64,000 nt of DNA. It comes from Kordiimonas aquimaris. Lineage in GTDB: Bacteria > Pseudomonadota > Alphaproteobacteria > Sphingomonadales > Kordiimonadaceae. The DNA is taken from contig NZ_JAOBPO010000002.1 in NCBI RefSeq assembly GCF_025574485.1, positions 374,501 through 438,500 of the forward strand. Reading direction: 5' to 3'. The position numbers and the translations under genes were made by a program. Positions 54,654 through 63,745 of the stretch are shown here, piece after piece. Every line of letters starts with the position of its first letter. Position 1 is the first letter of the stretch. The notes below the pieces were generated by a model. The model worked only from the letters and a program-made list of their open reading frames with translations, did no database searches and had not been told where the DNA came from.

Positions 54654-56159
54654 ATGTACGAACGCCATCATTATATCGCAGGCAAAGACGTTGAAGGCAC
54701 ATCAGGTCGGTTTGGGCCTATCTTCAACCCTTCAAAAGGCGAACAGCAAGGCAAGGTTGCGCTGGCGAGCAAGGCTGAAGTTGAAAGCGCCATTGCTGCT
54801 GCAGAAGCTGCGTTTCCGGCATGGTCTGGCACATCAGTCGTTAAGCGTGCGCGGGTGTTGCAGAACCTTGTGCAGATTCTTTACCGTGAAAAAGATGCAC
54901 TTGCTGAAGCGTTATCAAGCGAGCACGGCAAGGTATTTTCCGATGCGCAAGGTGATGTGCAACGCGGCCTTGAAGTTGCAGAATTTGCACAAGGTATCCC
55001 GCATCTTCTTAAAGGCGAATATTCAGACAATGTTGGTGGCGGCATTGATATGTATTCTATGCGCAAACCGCTCGGTGTTGTTGCCGGGATCACGCCGTTC
55101 AATTTCCCAGCAATGATCCCGCTGTGGATGAGCTGCATGGCGATTGCGTGCGGTAATACATATGTGTTGAAGCCATCTGAAAAAGATCCAACAGTACCGC
55201 TAATGTTTGCAGCATGTTGGAAAGAAGCTGGCTTGCCGGACGGTGTGTTTAACGTGATCAACGGTGATAAGGAAGCCGTAGACACAGTATGCACAGACCC
55301 ACGTGTGAAAGCTGTATCCTTCGTAGGGTCAACGCCGATCGCGCAGTATGTTTATGCAACATCAACAGCAAACGGAAAGCGTTGTCAGGCGATGGGCGGC
55401 GCGAAGAACCACATGGTTATTATGCCTGATGCTGATCTCAACCAGGTTGCTGATGCACTTATCGGTGCTGCATACGGCTCTGCTGGAGAGCGCTGCATGG
55501 CGATCTCTGTGGCTGTGTGTGTTGGTGATGAAGTGGCTGACAAACTAGTTGAAATGTTGAAGCCACGTGTTGAGGCACTTAAAATTGGTCACTCAATGGA
55601 TCCAGAAGCTGAAATGGGTCCACTGGTTACCGCTGACCATATGGCGAAAGTGTCAGGCTATCTTGACCTTGCTGAGCAAGAAGGTGCAACTATTGTTGTG
55701 GACGGTCGTAACTTTAAAAACGACCAGCCCGGCTTTGAAAACGGATATTATCTCGGTGGTTCACTATATGACAATGTCACGCCAGACATGCGTACATACA
55801 AAGAAGAGATATTTGGCCCAACGCTGCAAATTATCCGTACAAAAAGCTTTGACGAAGCAGCAGAGCTACCGACAGTTCATGAGTTTGGTAACGGTACAAC
55901 AATCTTCACACGTGACGGTGACACGGCGCGCGAATACGCTAACCGTGTTGAAGTTGGCATGGTTGGTATTAATGTGCCGATCCCTGTGCCACTTGCGTTC
56001 CATACATTTGGTGGATGGAAAAGTTCTGCGTTTGGAGACATTAACCAACACGGTATGGAAGGCATGCGTTTTTATACTAAAACCAAAACAGTTACGTCGC
56101 GCTGGCCAACCGGTATTCGCTCTGGTGCAGAGTTTGTCATTCCGACATTAAACAGTTAA
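54654..56159 (+). CDS. mmsA: CoA-acylating methylmalonate-semialdehyde dehydrogenase
   Basis: 501 aa. ALDH superfamily, with PLGVVAGITPFNFPAMIPLWM, KPSEKDPTVPL, VGSTPIAQYVY and the catalytic GSAGERCMAISVAV (Cys281). The GERCMA motif and PIPVPLAFHTFGGWKSS are specific to MmsA. It oxidises methylmalonate semialdehyde (from valine) and malonate semialdehyde to propionyl- and acetyl-CoA with NAD+. It is the first gene of a valine-catabolism group. Confidence 0.97.
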   Translation: MYERHHYIAGKDVEGTSGRFGPIFNPSKGEQQGKVALASKAEVESAIAAAEAAFPAWSGTSVVKRARVLQNLVQILYREKDALAEALSSEHGKVFSDAQGDVQRGLEVAEFAQGIPHLLKGEYSDNVGGGIDMYSMRKPLGVVAGITPFNFPAMIPLWMSCMAIACGNTYVLKPSEKDPTVPLMFAACWKEAGLPDGVFNVINGDKEAVDTVCTDPRVKAVSFVGSTPIAQYVYATSTANGKRCQAMGGAKNHMVIMPDADLNQVADALIGAAYGSAGERCMAISVAVCVGDEVADKLVEMLKPRVEALKIGHSMDPEAEMGPLVTADHMAKVSGYLDLAEQEGATIVVDGRNFKNDQPGFENGYYLGGSLYDNVTPDMRTYKEEIFGPTLQIIRTKSFDEAAELPTVHEFGNGTTIFTRDGDTAREYANRVEVGMVGINVPIPVPLAFHTFGGWKSSAFGDINQHGMEGMRFYTKTKTVTSRWPTGIRSGAEFVIPTLNS

Positions 56160-56168
56160 AGTGTTTTT

Positions 56169-56203
56169 ATTGAACCTGCTGCCGATACGGTGGCGGGTTC
56201 AAT
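56169..56203 (+). terminator. Stem-loop between mmsA and the M16 peptidase gene
   Basis: ATTGAACC (56169-56176) pairs with GGTTCAAT (56196-56203), with further inner pairing around GC/GC. No T-run follows, so it is more likely an mRNA-processing or attenuating hairpin than a full terminator. Confidence 0.55.
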
Positions 56204-56310
56204 AGCTATTAATGATCTGGCTTGCAAAAAGTGAAGGGGCAACTTTACGGGGCAGAGGCCGGATAATATGCGGTGTGAACGACCACACCGGTCAGTGAGG
56301 AGAGGATCGT

Positions 56311-59100
56311 ATGAAAATTAGAAATTATGTAGCCGGTATTGCAGCGTTCGCTGCACTTTCAGCATGTGATGTGCAGGTAAGCGAAGAAGGTAATATAGAG
56401 CCGGAAGCTGAAACTGGCCTTGATATCGAAGTGCATGTGCCGTTTGAGAAGTTCACGCTGGATAACGGCTTGCGCGTAGTTGTCCACGAAGACCGCAAAG
56501 CGCCAGTTGTTGCTGTCAGTGTTTGGTACCATGTTGGCTCTAAGGATGAGCCTGAAGGTAAAACAGGTTTTGCACATCTGTTTGAACACCTGATGTTCAA
56601 TGGTTCTGAAAACTACGACGATGAGTTCTTTGGCCCGTTTGAAGCTGTTGGCGCTACTAACCTGAACGGTACTACATGGTTTGACCGTACAAACTATTTC
56701 GCCAACGTACCAACACCTGCGCTTGATATGGCGCTGTGGATGGAATCGGATCGTATGGGCCATTTGCTTGGTGCCGTGACACAGGAAAAACTGGATAACC
56801 AGATCGGTGTTGTACAAAACGAGAAACGCCAAGGCGATAACGCACCATACGGCATGGTTGAATATAGCCAACTTGAAGGCTTGTTCCCTGTCGGGCATCC
56901 ATACCGTCACTCAACTATTGGTTCGATGGAAGACCTCTCGAACGCATCACTTGAAGATGTGAAAAACTGGTTCCGTCAATATTACGGCGCCGCAAACACA
57001 GTGATTGTGCTTGCTGGCGACATTGACGCTGAAACGGCTAAGCCGTTAATGGAAAAATACTTCGGTGATATTGATGCCGGGCCTGCACTCACACGTCATA
57101 AGGCGTGGGTGCCAACACGCACGAGCAACACTGTTGAAGATATGGTTGACCAATCTGCGCCGCAAGTTCGCTTGTACCGCAGTTGGGCGGTGGCACCGCG
57201 CACAACATATGACGCAGCGATGTTGAATGTTGCAGCAGAAGTTCTTGGCGGCGGTAAAAACTCACGCATGTATCAGGCACTTGTTTACCAAAATCCGCTT
57301 GCAGTGAATGTGACTGTTCAAATGCAGCCGTTCGAGTTGGCAAGTCTGTTCAATGTTGAAGTGACATTGCAGCCGGGCGTTGATGAAGCCAAAGTGGAAG
57401 AATTGGTCAACTTGGTTATGGCAGAATTTTTGGCAGAAGGGCCAACTGTTGACGAGCTACAGCGCGCCAAAACAGGCATTATTGCGAGCCAAGTGCGTGG
57501 TATAGAACAAATTGGTGGTTTTGGTGGCAAGGCAACAGCTCTTGCGCAGGCAGAGCTGTATGCAGGTGATGCTGGCCATTACGCGAAATCAATTGACTGG
57601 ATAAATAATGCGCCTGCAGATGATATCCAGGCTGCTGCAAATAACTGGCTGGAGCAGGGCTACTACCAGCTTACTGTGCGCCCGTATCCTAAATACCAAA
57701 CAACAACATCAACGGTTGATCGTAGCACAGGTATACCGCAAGTGGGTAGTTTGCCTGACCTCACTTTCCCTGCGATTGAAGAAGGCACGCTTGCTAACGG
57801 CATGAAGGTGGTTGTGGCAAATCGTCCAACTGTACCTGTTGTTTCAACCGCGCTTCAGTTTGATGCAGGTTATGCTGCAGATGCAGGTCGCCCGCTTGGC
57901 ACGGCAAGTTTCGCACTGGCCATGCTGGATGAGGGGACGGCAAGCAAAACAGCACTTGAAATTGCAGCAGAAACAGAGCGCTTGGGTGCTAACCTTTCAA
58001 CCGGTTCAAATCTTGACATGAGCACAGTGAACTTGTCTGCGCTTAAGCCAAACCTTGATGCGTCACTGGCGCTTGCCGCCGATGTTGTTCGTAATCCGGC
58101 ATTTGCTCAGGATGAGATTGATCGATTGAAAAGCAGGTGGGTACAGACTATCGCTCAAGAGAAAGCACAACCTGTTCAGCTTGCGCTGCGCACATTGCCG
58201 CCACTGCTATACGGTGATGGCCATTCATATAGTGTGCCTCTGACGGGGTCAGGCACGGTCGCTGCCATTGAAGGCATGACACGTGATGACCTGACCAAGT
58301 TCCATAATGACTGGATCAGGCCTGATAACGCGACCATCTTTATGGTTGGTGATATCACGCTGGATGAAGCAATGGCTTCACTGGAAACAGCATTTGGTGA
58401 CTGGCAAGCGCCGTCATCAACAGTGCCAACCAAAAATATTGCCGAGGCATCACTGCCAGAGCAAGGCCGTGTGATCATCATGGACAAGCCAGGTTCGCCG
58501 CAGTCGCTTATTCTTGCCGGGCACTTGTTCCCGTCAACAGGTGCTGATGCCTATCTTGCTGATGAGATGGCAACGGACATATTGGGTGGTGAATTTACGT
58601 CGCGTGTAAACATGAACCTGCGTGAAGACAAAGGCTGGGCTTACGGTGCATTCACTTTCACAACAGATGCCCGCGGTCAGCGCATGTGGCTTGCTTACGC
58701 TCCGGTTCAAACTGACAAAACTATGGAATCTCTCGCGGAGCTGAACCGCGAAATTTCAGGTTTCATTGGTGACAACCCTGCAACTCAGCAGGAATTGGAC
58801 CGTATCGTGCGCAACCGTATCAGCAGCCTTCCGGGGCAATTTGAAACGGCAAATTCTGTGCTGGGCAGCTTATTGTCAAACGATAGATTTGGGCGCGGCA
58901 ATGATTATGTGCCGAACCTCAAAGGTCGCTACGAGGGGCTAACGATTGGGGATGTTCAAGCACAAGCGCAAGCTGGCATTGATCCAACAAAACTGACGTG
59001 GGTTATCGTTGGTGATCGTGCCGAGATTGAAGACAAAGTGCGCTCACTTGGTTTAGGTTCTGTTGAGGTTTGGGATATCAACGGTAACAAACTGGACTAG
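56311..59100 (+). CDS. M16-family zinc metallopeptidase, lipoprotein
   Basis: 929 aa. The signal peptide has lipobox LSAC (Cys19), followed by Asp20, which can mark inner-membrane retention. The N-terminal M16 unit has the inverted zinc motif HLFEH (89-93) and a downstream Glu171 in QNEKRQG as third ligand. The second half (about 490-910) is a non-catalytic M16 unit (MVVANRPTVPVVS, MNLREDKGWAYGAF), so this is a fused pitrilysin/processing-peptidase-like protein that degrades peptides in a clam-shell chamber. It lies within the valine-degradation gene group, though no catabolic role is evident. Confidence 0.94.
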   Translation: MKIRNYVAGIAAFAALSACDVQVSEEGNIEPEAETGLDIEVHVPFEKFTLDNGLRVVVHEDRKAPVVAVSVWYHVGSKDEPEGKTGFAHLFEHLMFNGSENYDDEFFGPFEAVGATNLNGTTWFDRTNYFANVPTPALDMALWMESDRMGHLLGAVTQEKLDNQIGVVQNEKRQGDNAPYGMVEYSQLEGLFPVGHPYRHSTIGSMEDLSNASLEDVKNWFRQYYGAANTVIVLAGDIDAETAKPLMEKYFGDIDAGPALTRHKAWVPTRTSNTVEDMVDQSAPQVRLYRSWAVAPRTTYDAAMLNVAAEVLGGGKNSRMYQALVYQNPLAVNVTVQMQPFELASLFNVEVTLQPGVDEAKVEELVNLVMAEFLAEGPTVDELQRAKTGIIASQVRGIEQIGGFGGKATALAQAELYAGDAGHYAKSIDWINNAPADDIQAAANNWLEQGYYQLTVRPYPKYQTTTSTVDRSTGIPQVGSLPDLTFPAIEEGTLANGMKVVVANRPTVPVVSTALQFDAGYAADAGRPLGTASFALAMLDEGTASKTALEIAAETERLGANLSTGSNLDMSTVNLSALKPNLDASLALAADVVRNPAFAQDEIDRLKSRWVQTIAQEKAQPVQLALRTLPPLLYGDGHSYSVPLTGSGTVAAIEGMTRDDLTKFHNDWIRPDNATIFMVGDITLDEAMASLETAFGDWQAPSSTVPTKNIAEASLPEQGRVIIMDKPGSPQSLILAGHLFPSTGADAYLADEMATDILGGEFTSRVNMNLREDKGWAYGAFTFTTDARGQRMWLAYAPVQTDKTMESLAELNREISGFIGDNPATQQELDRIVRNRISSLPGQFETANSVLGSLLSNDRFGRGNDYVPNLKGRYEGLTIGDVQAQAQAGIDPTKLTWVIVGDRAEIEDKVRSLGLGSVEVWDINGNKLD

Positions 59101-59133
59101 GTCTATACACTCCGGCTTAACCGGATAAATAAT

Positions 59134-59159
59134 AGGCGCTTGGTGATTGCCGAGCGCCT
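59134..59159 (+). terminator. Stem-loop between the M16 peptidase and acyl-CoA dehydrogenase genes
   Basis: AGGCGCT (59134-59140) pairs with AGCGCCT (59153-59159), with additional GG/CC pairs inside. A strong GC-rich stem, but no T-run follows, so partial termination or transcript-end protection is likely. Confidence 0.55.
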
Positions 59160-59204
59160 GAAACACAAGTCGTCTGAATTATAATATGGGTTAGGGAACG
59201 GTTC

Positions 59205-60344
59205 GTGGATTTCTCACTTAATGAAGACCAGCGCGCTATTCAGGATATGGCGCGTTCTTTCACGGCGGATATGATCACGCCGCACGCGGAAAAATGGGAC
59301 GAGGAAAAGATTTGGCCTTCAGAGGTTGCAAAAGCAGCCGGTGATTTGGGCTTTGGCAGTATCTATGTCTCGGAAGAAGCGGGCGGTTGCGGTCTTAGCC
59401 GCGTTGAAAGCGTGCTTATCTTTGAACAATTGGCTCAGGGGTGTCCATCAACCGCGGCAATGATATCTATCCACAATATGGCAGCGTGGATGATCGACAA
59501 GTTCGGTAACGATGAGCAACGAGGCCGTTTTGTGGGTGATTTGGCAACACTTGATAAAATGGCAAGCTATTGCCTGACAGAACCGGGGGCAGGGTCTGAC
59601 GCTGCAGGCCTTAAAACCAAAGCAGTGCGTGACGGCGATGACTATGTACTTAACGGCGCCAAGGCGTTTATTTCTGGTGGTGGCACTTCTGATGTTTATG
59701 TGGTGATGGCGCGCACCTCTGATGACGGCGCGCGTGGTATTAGCTGCTTCATCGTTGAAAAAGGTACGCTGGGCTTGTCTTTCGGCGCACAGGAAAAGAA
59801 GCTTGGTTGGCACAGCCAACCTACCTGCGCCGTTATGTTTGATGATTGCCGTATTCCTGCATCCAATCTTGTGGGTGCTGGAGGGCAGGGTTTCAAAATT
59901 GCTATGATGGGACTTGATGGTGGCCGCCTTAACATCGGTGCATGTTCCATTGGTGGTGCACAGCGTGCGCTGGATGAAGCGATCACTTACACCAAGGATC
60001 GTAAGCAATTTGGTAAGTCCATTTCTGATTTTCAGGCAACACAATTCAAGCTTGCCGATATGGCAACGGAACTGGAAGCTGCGCGTTTGTTGATCTATGC
60101 GGCAGCAGATAAAGTGAGTAAGGGCGCGCCTGACGCGGCCGCTGCTGCAGCAATGGCAAAGCGCCTTGCAACAGACACGGGCTTTGATGTCACTAACGCG
60201 GCACTGCAACTGCACGGCGGCTATGGCTATTTGCAGGATTACCCGATTGAACGGATTTTGCGTGACCTGCGCGTACACCAAATTCTTGAAGGTACAAATG
60301 AGATCATGCGTGTGGTTATCGCCCGCGATCTGTTGAAAGATTAA
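59205..60344 (+). CDS. Acyl-CoA dehydrogenase (probable isobutyryl-CoA dehydrogenase)
   Basis: 379 aa from GTG 59205, with AGGGAA upstream. FAD-dependent acyl-CoA dehydrogenase: YCLTEPGAGSDAAGLKT, VNGAKAFISGG-like segment, DRKQFGKSISDFQ, LQLHGGYGYLQDYPIERI and the catalytic Glu362 in LEGTNEIMRVV. Its place next to HIBCH and mmsB argues for isobutyryl-CoA as substrate, giving methacrylyl-CoA in valine breakdown. The next gene starts 3 bp after its stop. Confidence 0.94.
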   Translation: MDFSLNEDQRAIQDMARSFTADMITPHAEKWDEEKIWPSEVAKAAGDLGFGSIYVSEEAGGCGLSRVESVLIFEQLAQGCPSTAAMISIHNMAAWMIDKFGNDEQRGRFVGDLATLDKMASYCLTEPGAGSDAAGLKTKAVRDGDDYVLNGAKAFISGGGTSDVYVVMARTSDDGARGISCFIVEKGTLGLSFGAQEKKLGWHSQPTCAVMFDDCRIPASNLVGAGGQGFKIAMMGLDGGRLNIGACSIGGAQRALDEAITYTKDRKQFGKSISDFQATQFKLADMATELEAARLLIYAAADKVSKGAPDAAAAAAMAKRLATDTGFDVTNAALQLHGGYGYLQDYPIERILRDLRVHQILEGTNEIMRVVIARDLLKD

Positions 60345-60347
60345 ACC

Positions 60348-61415
60348 ATGACAAATACAGAAGCTGCAGAACCAGAAGTATTGTTTGAAGAACGCGGTAA
60401 CATCGGCCTGATTACACTGAACCGCCCGCGCGCGCTCAATAGCCTGACAGAAAACATGTGCGTTGAGATTAAGCGGCAGCTTGATCTGTGGGCCGTAACG
60501 CCTGCTGTACATGCTGTTGTTGTTGTCGGTGCTGGTGATAAGGCATTTTGTGCAGGCGGTGACGTGGTGAAGGTTGCCAAATCATATAAGGCTGGCACTG
60601 ATGAATGGCGCGGGTTCTTCCATGAGGAATACCGCATGAATGTGGCGATTGACGAATTCCCAAAACCATACATCGCACTGGTTGATGGCATCACCATGGG
60701 CGGCGGTGTTGGGGTTTCTATCCCTGGTGATTTCTGGGTCGCGACTGAAAAAACGCTTTTTGCTATGCCTGAAACTGGCCTTGGCCTGTTCCCTGATGTG
60801 GGTGGTGGTTGGTTCTTGCCGCGCCTCCCTGGTGAAACAGGTATGTATCTGGCACTGACTGGTGGACGTGTAAAAGCAGATGACCTTTATGCACTCGGTA
60901 TCGCTAGTCATGTGATTGCTTCGGATAAAGTGGATAACGTTATTACGGCTTTAGCTGCAGCTGAGATAAAGGATAATGCAGATGCGGCTGACGTTCTTGC
61001 GCAGTTCCACAATGACCCTGCACCAGCAAAACTTGCGGGTAATTTTGATGATATCGACGATCATTTCGACGGCGTAACGATTGAGGAAATTATGTCCTCA
61101 CTAGCGGCTGATAACGGTGAGTGGGCGCAAAAACAATTGTCTATCCTGAACAGTAAGTCGCCGACCAGCCTTAAGCTAACGTTTGCGCAGCTAAAACGTG
61201 GCGGCGCGATGGAAAACTTTCGCGATAACATGCGGATGGAATTTCGTGCCGTGTGCAACGTAATGAAGGGCAATGACTTTTTTGAAGGTGTACGCGCCAT
61301 TCTGATCGACAAAGACAATACGCCGGTATGGAGCCCTGCGACATTGGACGATGTTAAAGACAGTGATATTGACGCACATTTCGACAATTTAGGCAGCCAA
61401 GAGCTTGCGCTCTAG
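60348..61415 (+). CDS. 3-hydroxyisobutyryl-CoA hydrolase (HIBCH-like)
   Basis: 355 aa, crotonase superfamily. LITLNRPRALNSLTENM, the oxyanion segments GDKAFCAGGDVV and GITMGGGVGVS, and the HIBCH-specific MPETGLGLFPDVGGGWFLPRL; the C-terminal helix block has SPTSLKLTFAQLKRG. The length (about 350 aa) separates it from 260-aa enoyl-CoA hydratases. It releases free 3-hydroxyisobutyrate for mmsB. A methacrylyl-CoA hydratase is not encoded separately here. Confidence 0.94.
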   Translation: MTNTEAAEPEVLFEERGNIGLITLNRPRALNSLTENMCVEIKRQLDLWAVTPAVHAVVVVGAGDKAFCAGGDVVKVAKSYKAGTDEWRGFFHEEYRMNVAIDEFPKPYIALVDGITMGGGVGVSIPGDFWVATEKTLFAMPETGLGLFPDVGGGWFLPRLPGETGMYLALTGGRVKADDLYALGIASHVIASDKVDNVITALAAAEIKDNADAADVLAQFHNDPAPAKLAGNFDDIDDHFDGVTIEEIMSSLAADNGEWAQKQLSILNSKSPTSLKLTFAQLKRGGAMENFRDNMRMEFRAVCNVMKGNDFFEGVRAILIDKDNTPVWSPATLDDVKDSDIDAHFDNLGSQELAL

Positions 61416-61443
61416 CACTTTTGAGTATTTTGGGAGAACTTCG

Positions 61444-62325
61444 ATGACAACAATTGCATTTATCGGACTTGGCAACATGGGTTTGCCAATGGCGAAAAAC
61501 CTTATCGGCGCGAACCATTCTGTGCGCGGGTTTGACCTCAGTTCAGATGCGCGCGGTGCGCTTGAAGGTGCTGGCGGCGCTGCGTTTGATAGTGTTGCCG
61601 ATGCCGTTACAGGTGCTGATGTTGTGGTTTCCATGCTGCCGTCAGGCAAGATTGTTGAAGTGGTTTACGCAGATGTATTTAAAGCGGCCGCGGCAGGTAC
61701 ACTGATGATTGACAGCTCTACAATTGATGTTGCAACGGCGCGTAAGGTGTCGGCTGAAGCAACAGCAAAGGGTTTCTCTATGGTTGATGCGCCTGTGTCT
61801 GGCGGTGTTGGCGGTGCTGCAGCAGGCACGCTCGCCTTTATGGTTGGGGGTACAGCCGATGCATTTGCTGCCGCTGAGCCAATACTTGACCCGATGGGCG
61901 CCAAGATTGTGCACTGCGGGGATAGCGGCAATGGTCAGGCGGCAAAAATTTGTAACAACATGTTGCTTGCGATCTCTATGATTGGTGTGTCTGAAGCGTT
62001 TAACCTTGGACGGAAACTAGGCCTTGATGACCAGACATTTTATGATGTAGCAGCCAATGCGTCTGGTCAGTGCTGGTCACTGACAAGCTACTGCCCGGTG
62101 CCAGGGCCTGTGCCTACATCGCCTGCAAACAATGATTACCAGCCGGGTTTTGCAACCGCGTTGATGCATAAAGATTTGGGCTTGGCAATGGAAGCAGTTG
62201 CGTCTGTCGATGCAAACTCACCGCTTGGCAAGCATGCTGCTGATATTTATGCCGAGATGAACGACGCGGGTCATGGCGGTGTTGATTTCTCCGGTGTGCT
62301 GAAACGTTTGGCTGGCGATTTGTAG
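61444..62325 (+). CDS. mmsB: 3-hydroxyisobutyrate dehydrogenase
   Basis: 293 aa from ATG 61444 (GGGAG seven bases upstream); the open frame begins inside the previous gene. The NAD-binding IAFIGLGNMGLPMAKNL, substrate-binding DAPVSGGVGGAAAGTL and catalytic Lys in GNGQAAKICNNMLL are intact. It oxidises 3-hydroxyisobutyrate to methylmalonate semialdehyde, the substrate of mmsA, closing the pathway. Confidence 0.97.
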   Translation: MTTIAFIGLGNMGLPMAKNLIGANHSVRGFDLSSDARGALEGAGGAAFDSVADAVTGADVVVSMLPSGKIVEVVYADVFKAAAAGTLMIDSSTIDVATARKVSAEATAKGFSMVDAPVSGGVGGAAAGTLAFMVGGTADAFAAAEPILDPMGAKIVHCGDSGNGQAAKICNNMLLAISMIGVSEAFNLGRKLGLDDQTFYDVAANASGQCWSLTSYCPVPGPVPTSPANNDYQPGFATALMHKDLGLAMEAVASVDANSPLGKHAADIYAEMNDAGHGGVDFSGVLKRLAGDL

Positions 62326-62381
62326 CCGCTATCATAGAGCTAAAATTGGTGATTTTGTAACCGAGTAGCAGTGAAATACCT

Positions 62382-62822
62382 ATGAGTAAGCCACATAAGA
62401 TTACGCGAGAGTATCCCGTCAACATTGATACTCTGTGGGCAGACATTCTTGATCCTACGGCACTTGCAGACTCGATGAAAGGTGCTGTGACGTATGAAGG
62501 CTTGCCAACCGAACCTGTATATGAAGGGCAGGTGATTGTTGTTAAGCTTAAAAGATGGGGGTGGCTGCCCATGGGGAAATGGACAATGAAAGTTGTCCGT
62601 TTGGATAGCGAAAATTATATCCTCGAAAGTGAAGAACACGGCGGGTTTGTGAAATGCTATCGCCACCGGTTAGAGGTTGTTCCGACAGGTCAGGAAACAT
62701 GTCGTTATACAGATACGCTTGATGTGGATGCTGGCATTTTCACATCGATTATTGCACCAATGTTCAAGAAAATTTATGAAGAACGACATGAAAAGCGTAT
62801 GGCACGCCTCTCGCAGAAATAG
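62382..62822 (+). CDS. SRPBCC-fold (polyketide cyclase-like) protein
   Basis: 146 aa. The layout HKITREYPVNIDTLWADILDP, a beta-sheet core (YEGQVIVVKLKRWG, GKWTMKVVRLDSENYILESEE) and a long C-terminal helix (FTSIIAPMFKKIYEERHEKR) fits the START/SRPBCC hydrophobic-ligand fold. Ligand and role unknown. It is 57 bp after mmsB in the same direction and may be read through from it. Confidence 0.75.
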   Translation: MSKPHKITREYPVNIDTLWADILDPTALADSMKGAVTYEGLPTEPVYEGQVIVVKLKRWGWLPMGKWTMKVVRLDSENYILESEEHGGFVKCYRHRLEVVPTGQETCRYTDTLDVDAGIFTSIIAPMFKKIYEERHEKRMARLSQK

Positions 62823-62824
62823 CT

Positions 62825-63214
62825 CTATTTTTTCGGTTTGTTTGTCGGTTTTGGCTTTAATGCACTAACGTTTGCAAATGCTTTTCGGAACCACTTTCGC
62901 ATAATGCGCACATTGTCGTATATGGCGGGTGGCATTGCGACATATTCTTTCTGGAAGAAACCAGGGTAGCCCTCGAACAAGCCCGCATCGTATTCTTCCA
63001 TAAATATCTTCAGGTCGGTTTTTGATAATCGTAGGCCAATGATATTGTCGCGGTTGATGTGGGAAAACATATTGCCTTGCCAAGAAGTATAAGGACGAGT
63101 GGCACCTTTCCATTCTACCTCAGGCACGCCGTCAATCATCTTTTTGTAGGCAGCAAGAACAGCCGTGTCTGTCACAAAATTCTTTGCTTTCGCCAGTTTC
63201 TTTTTTGCAGACAC
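62825..63214 (-). CDS. TfoX-N-like/conserved hypothetical protein
   Basis: 129 aa from GTG 63214 with a purine-rich GAGAGAGA upstream. The order TSWQGNMFSHINRDNIIGLRLSK-type strands, FMEEYDAGLFEG, then EYVAMPPAIYDNVRIMRKWFRKAFA and a Lys/Pro tail resembles the TfoX N-terminal or related small domain (mobile loop GNMF, closing helix). The tail is basic and disordered. Function not assignable. Confidence 0.7.
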   Translation of the reverse strand: MSAKKKLAKAKNFVTDTAVLAAYKKMIDGVPEVEWKGATRPYTSWQGNMFSHINRDNIIGLRLSKTDLKIFMEEYDAGLFEGYPGFFQKEYVAMPPAIYDNVRIMRKWFRKAFANVSALKPKPTNKPKK

Positions 63215-63254
63215 AGCTGTTCTCTCTCGCTGATTTGAAAGACTATATTCTTTG

Positions 63255-63731
63255 TTATGCGGCGTGAGCCTCTGTCACCAAAAACCGGTAGAGTTTGCCG
63301 AATGCAGCGCCCCAACCATCGATAATGAACGTACTGAATTCGTGCGGAATGCCGGTGTGTGTGAGTTTGATTTCAGTTTTATTGTAACTGAGCGCGGTGA
63401 ACTCAACCCGAACACCCATGTCAAAACCAGCGCCTTCAGGCATTTCGTCAGGACGCGGCGGTGAGTACGCCAGTACATACGGTGGATCATATTCTGTAAA
63501 GTAGGCAACGCCTGGTACAACATGTTCGTCGCGGATGGTCATTTCATGGGTGTAACTACCACCAACCTTGGGCTCGATGGTTGAATTAACATTGGTTGTA
63601 TCTGCGCAGCCAAACCATTGCTGCACCTTGCTGGTTTGCACCCACGCATCAAAAACTGCTTCTATTGGTGCATCGTATGTGCGTGTTACTACCAACGTGC
63701 CATTGCCGTCATAATCTGTTTGCGTCGTCAT
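63255..63731 (-). CDS. AHSA1/SRPBCC-family protein
   Basis: 158 aa from ATG 63731 (AGAGAGGACC upstream). LVVTRTYDAPIEAVFDAWVQTSKVQQWFGC is the classical AHSA1-domain opening, followed by GGSYTHEMTIRDEH, VEFTALSYNKTEIKLTHTGIP and a closing amphipathic helix. Such proteins bind hydrophobic ligands; they are very often encoded next to an ArsR regulator, as here, where the gene follows it by 14 bp. Confidence 0.9.
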   Translation of the reverse strand: MTTQTDYDGNGTLVVTRTYDAPIEAVFDAWVQTSKVQQWFGCADTTNVNSTIEPKVGGSYTHEMTIRDEHVVPGVAYFTEYDPPYVLAYSPPRPDEMPEGAGFDMGVRVEFTALSYNKTEIKLTHTGIPHEFSTFIIDGWGAAFGKLYRFLVTEAHAA

Positions 63732-63745
63732 TGGTGGTCCTCTCT

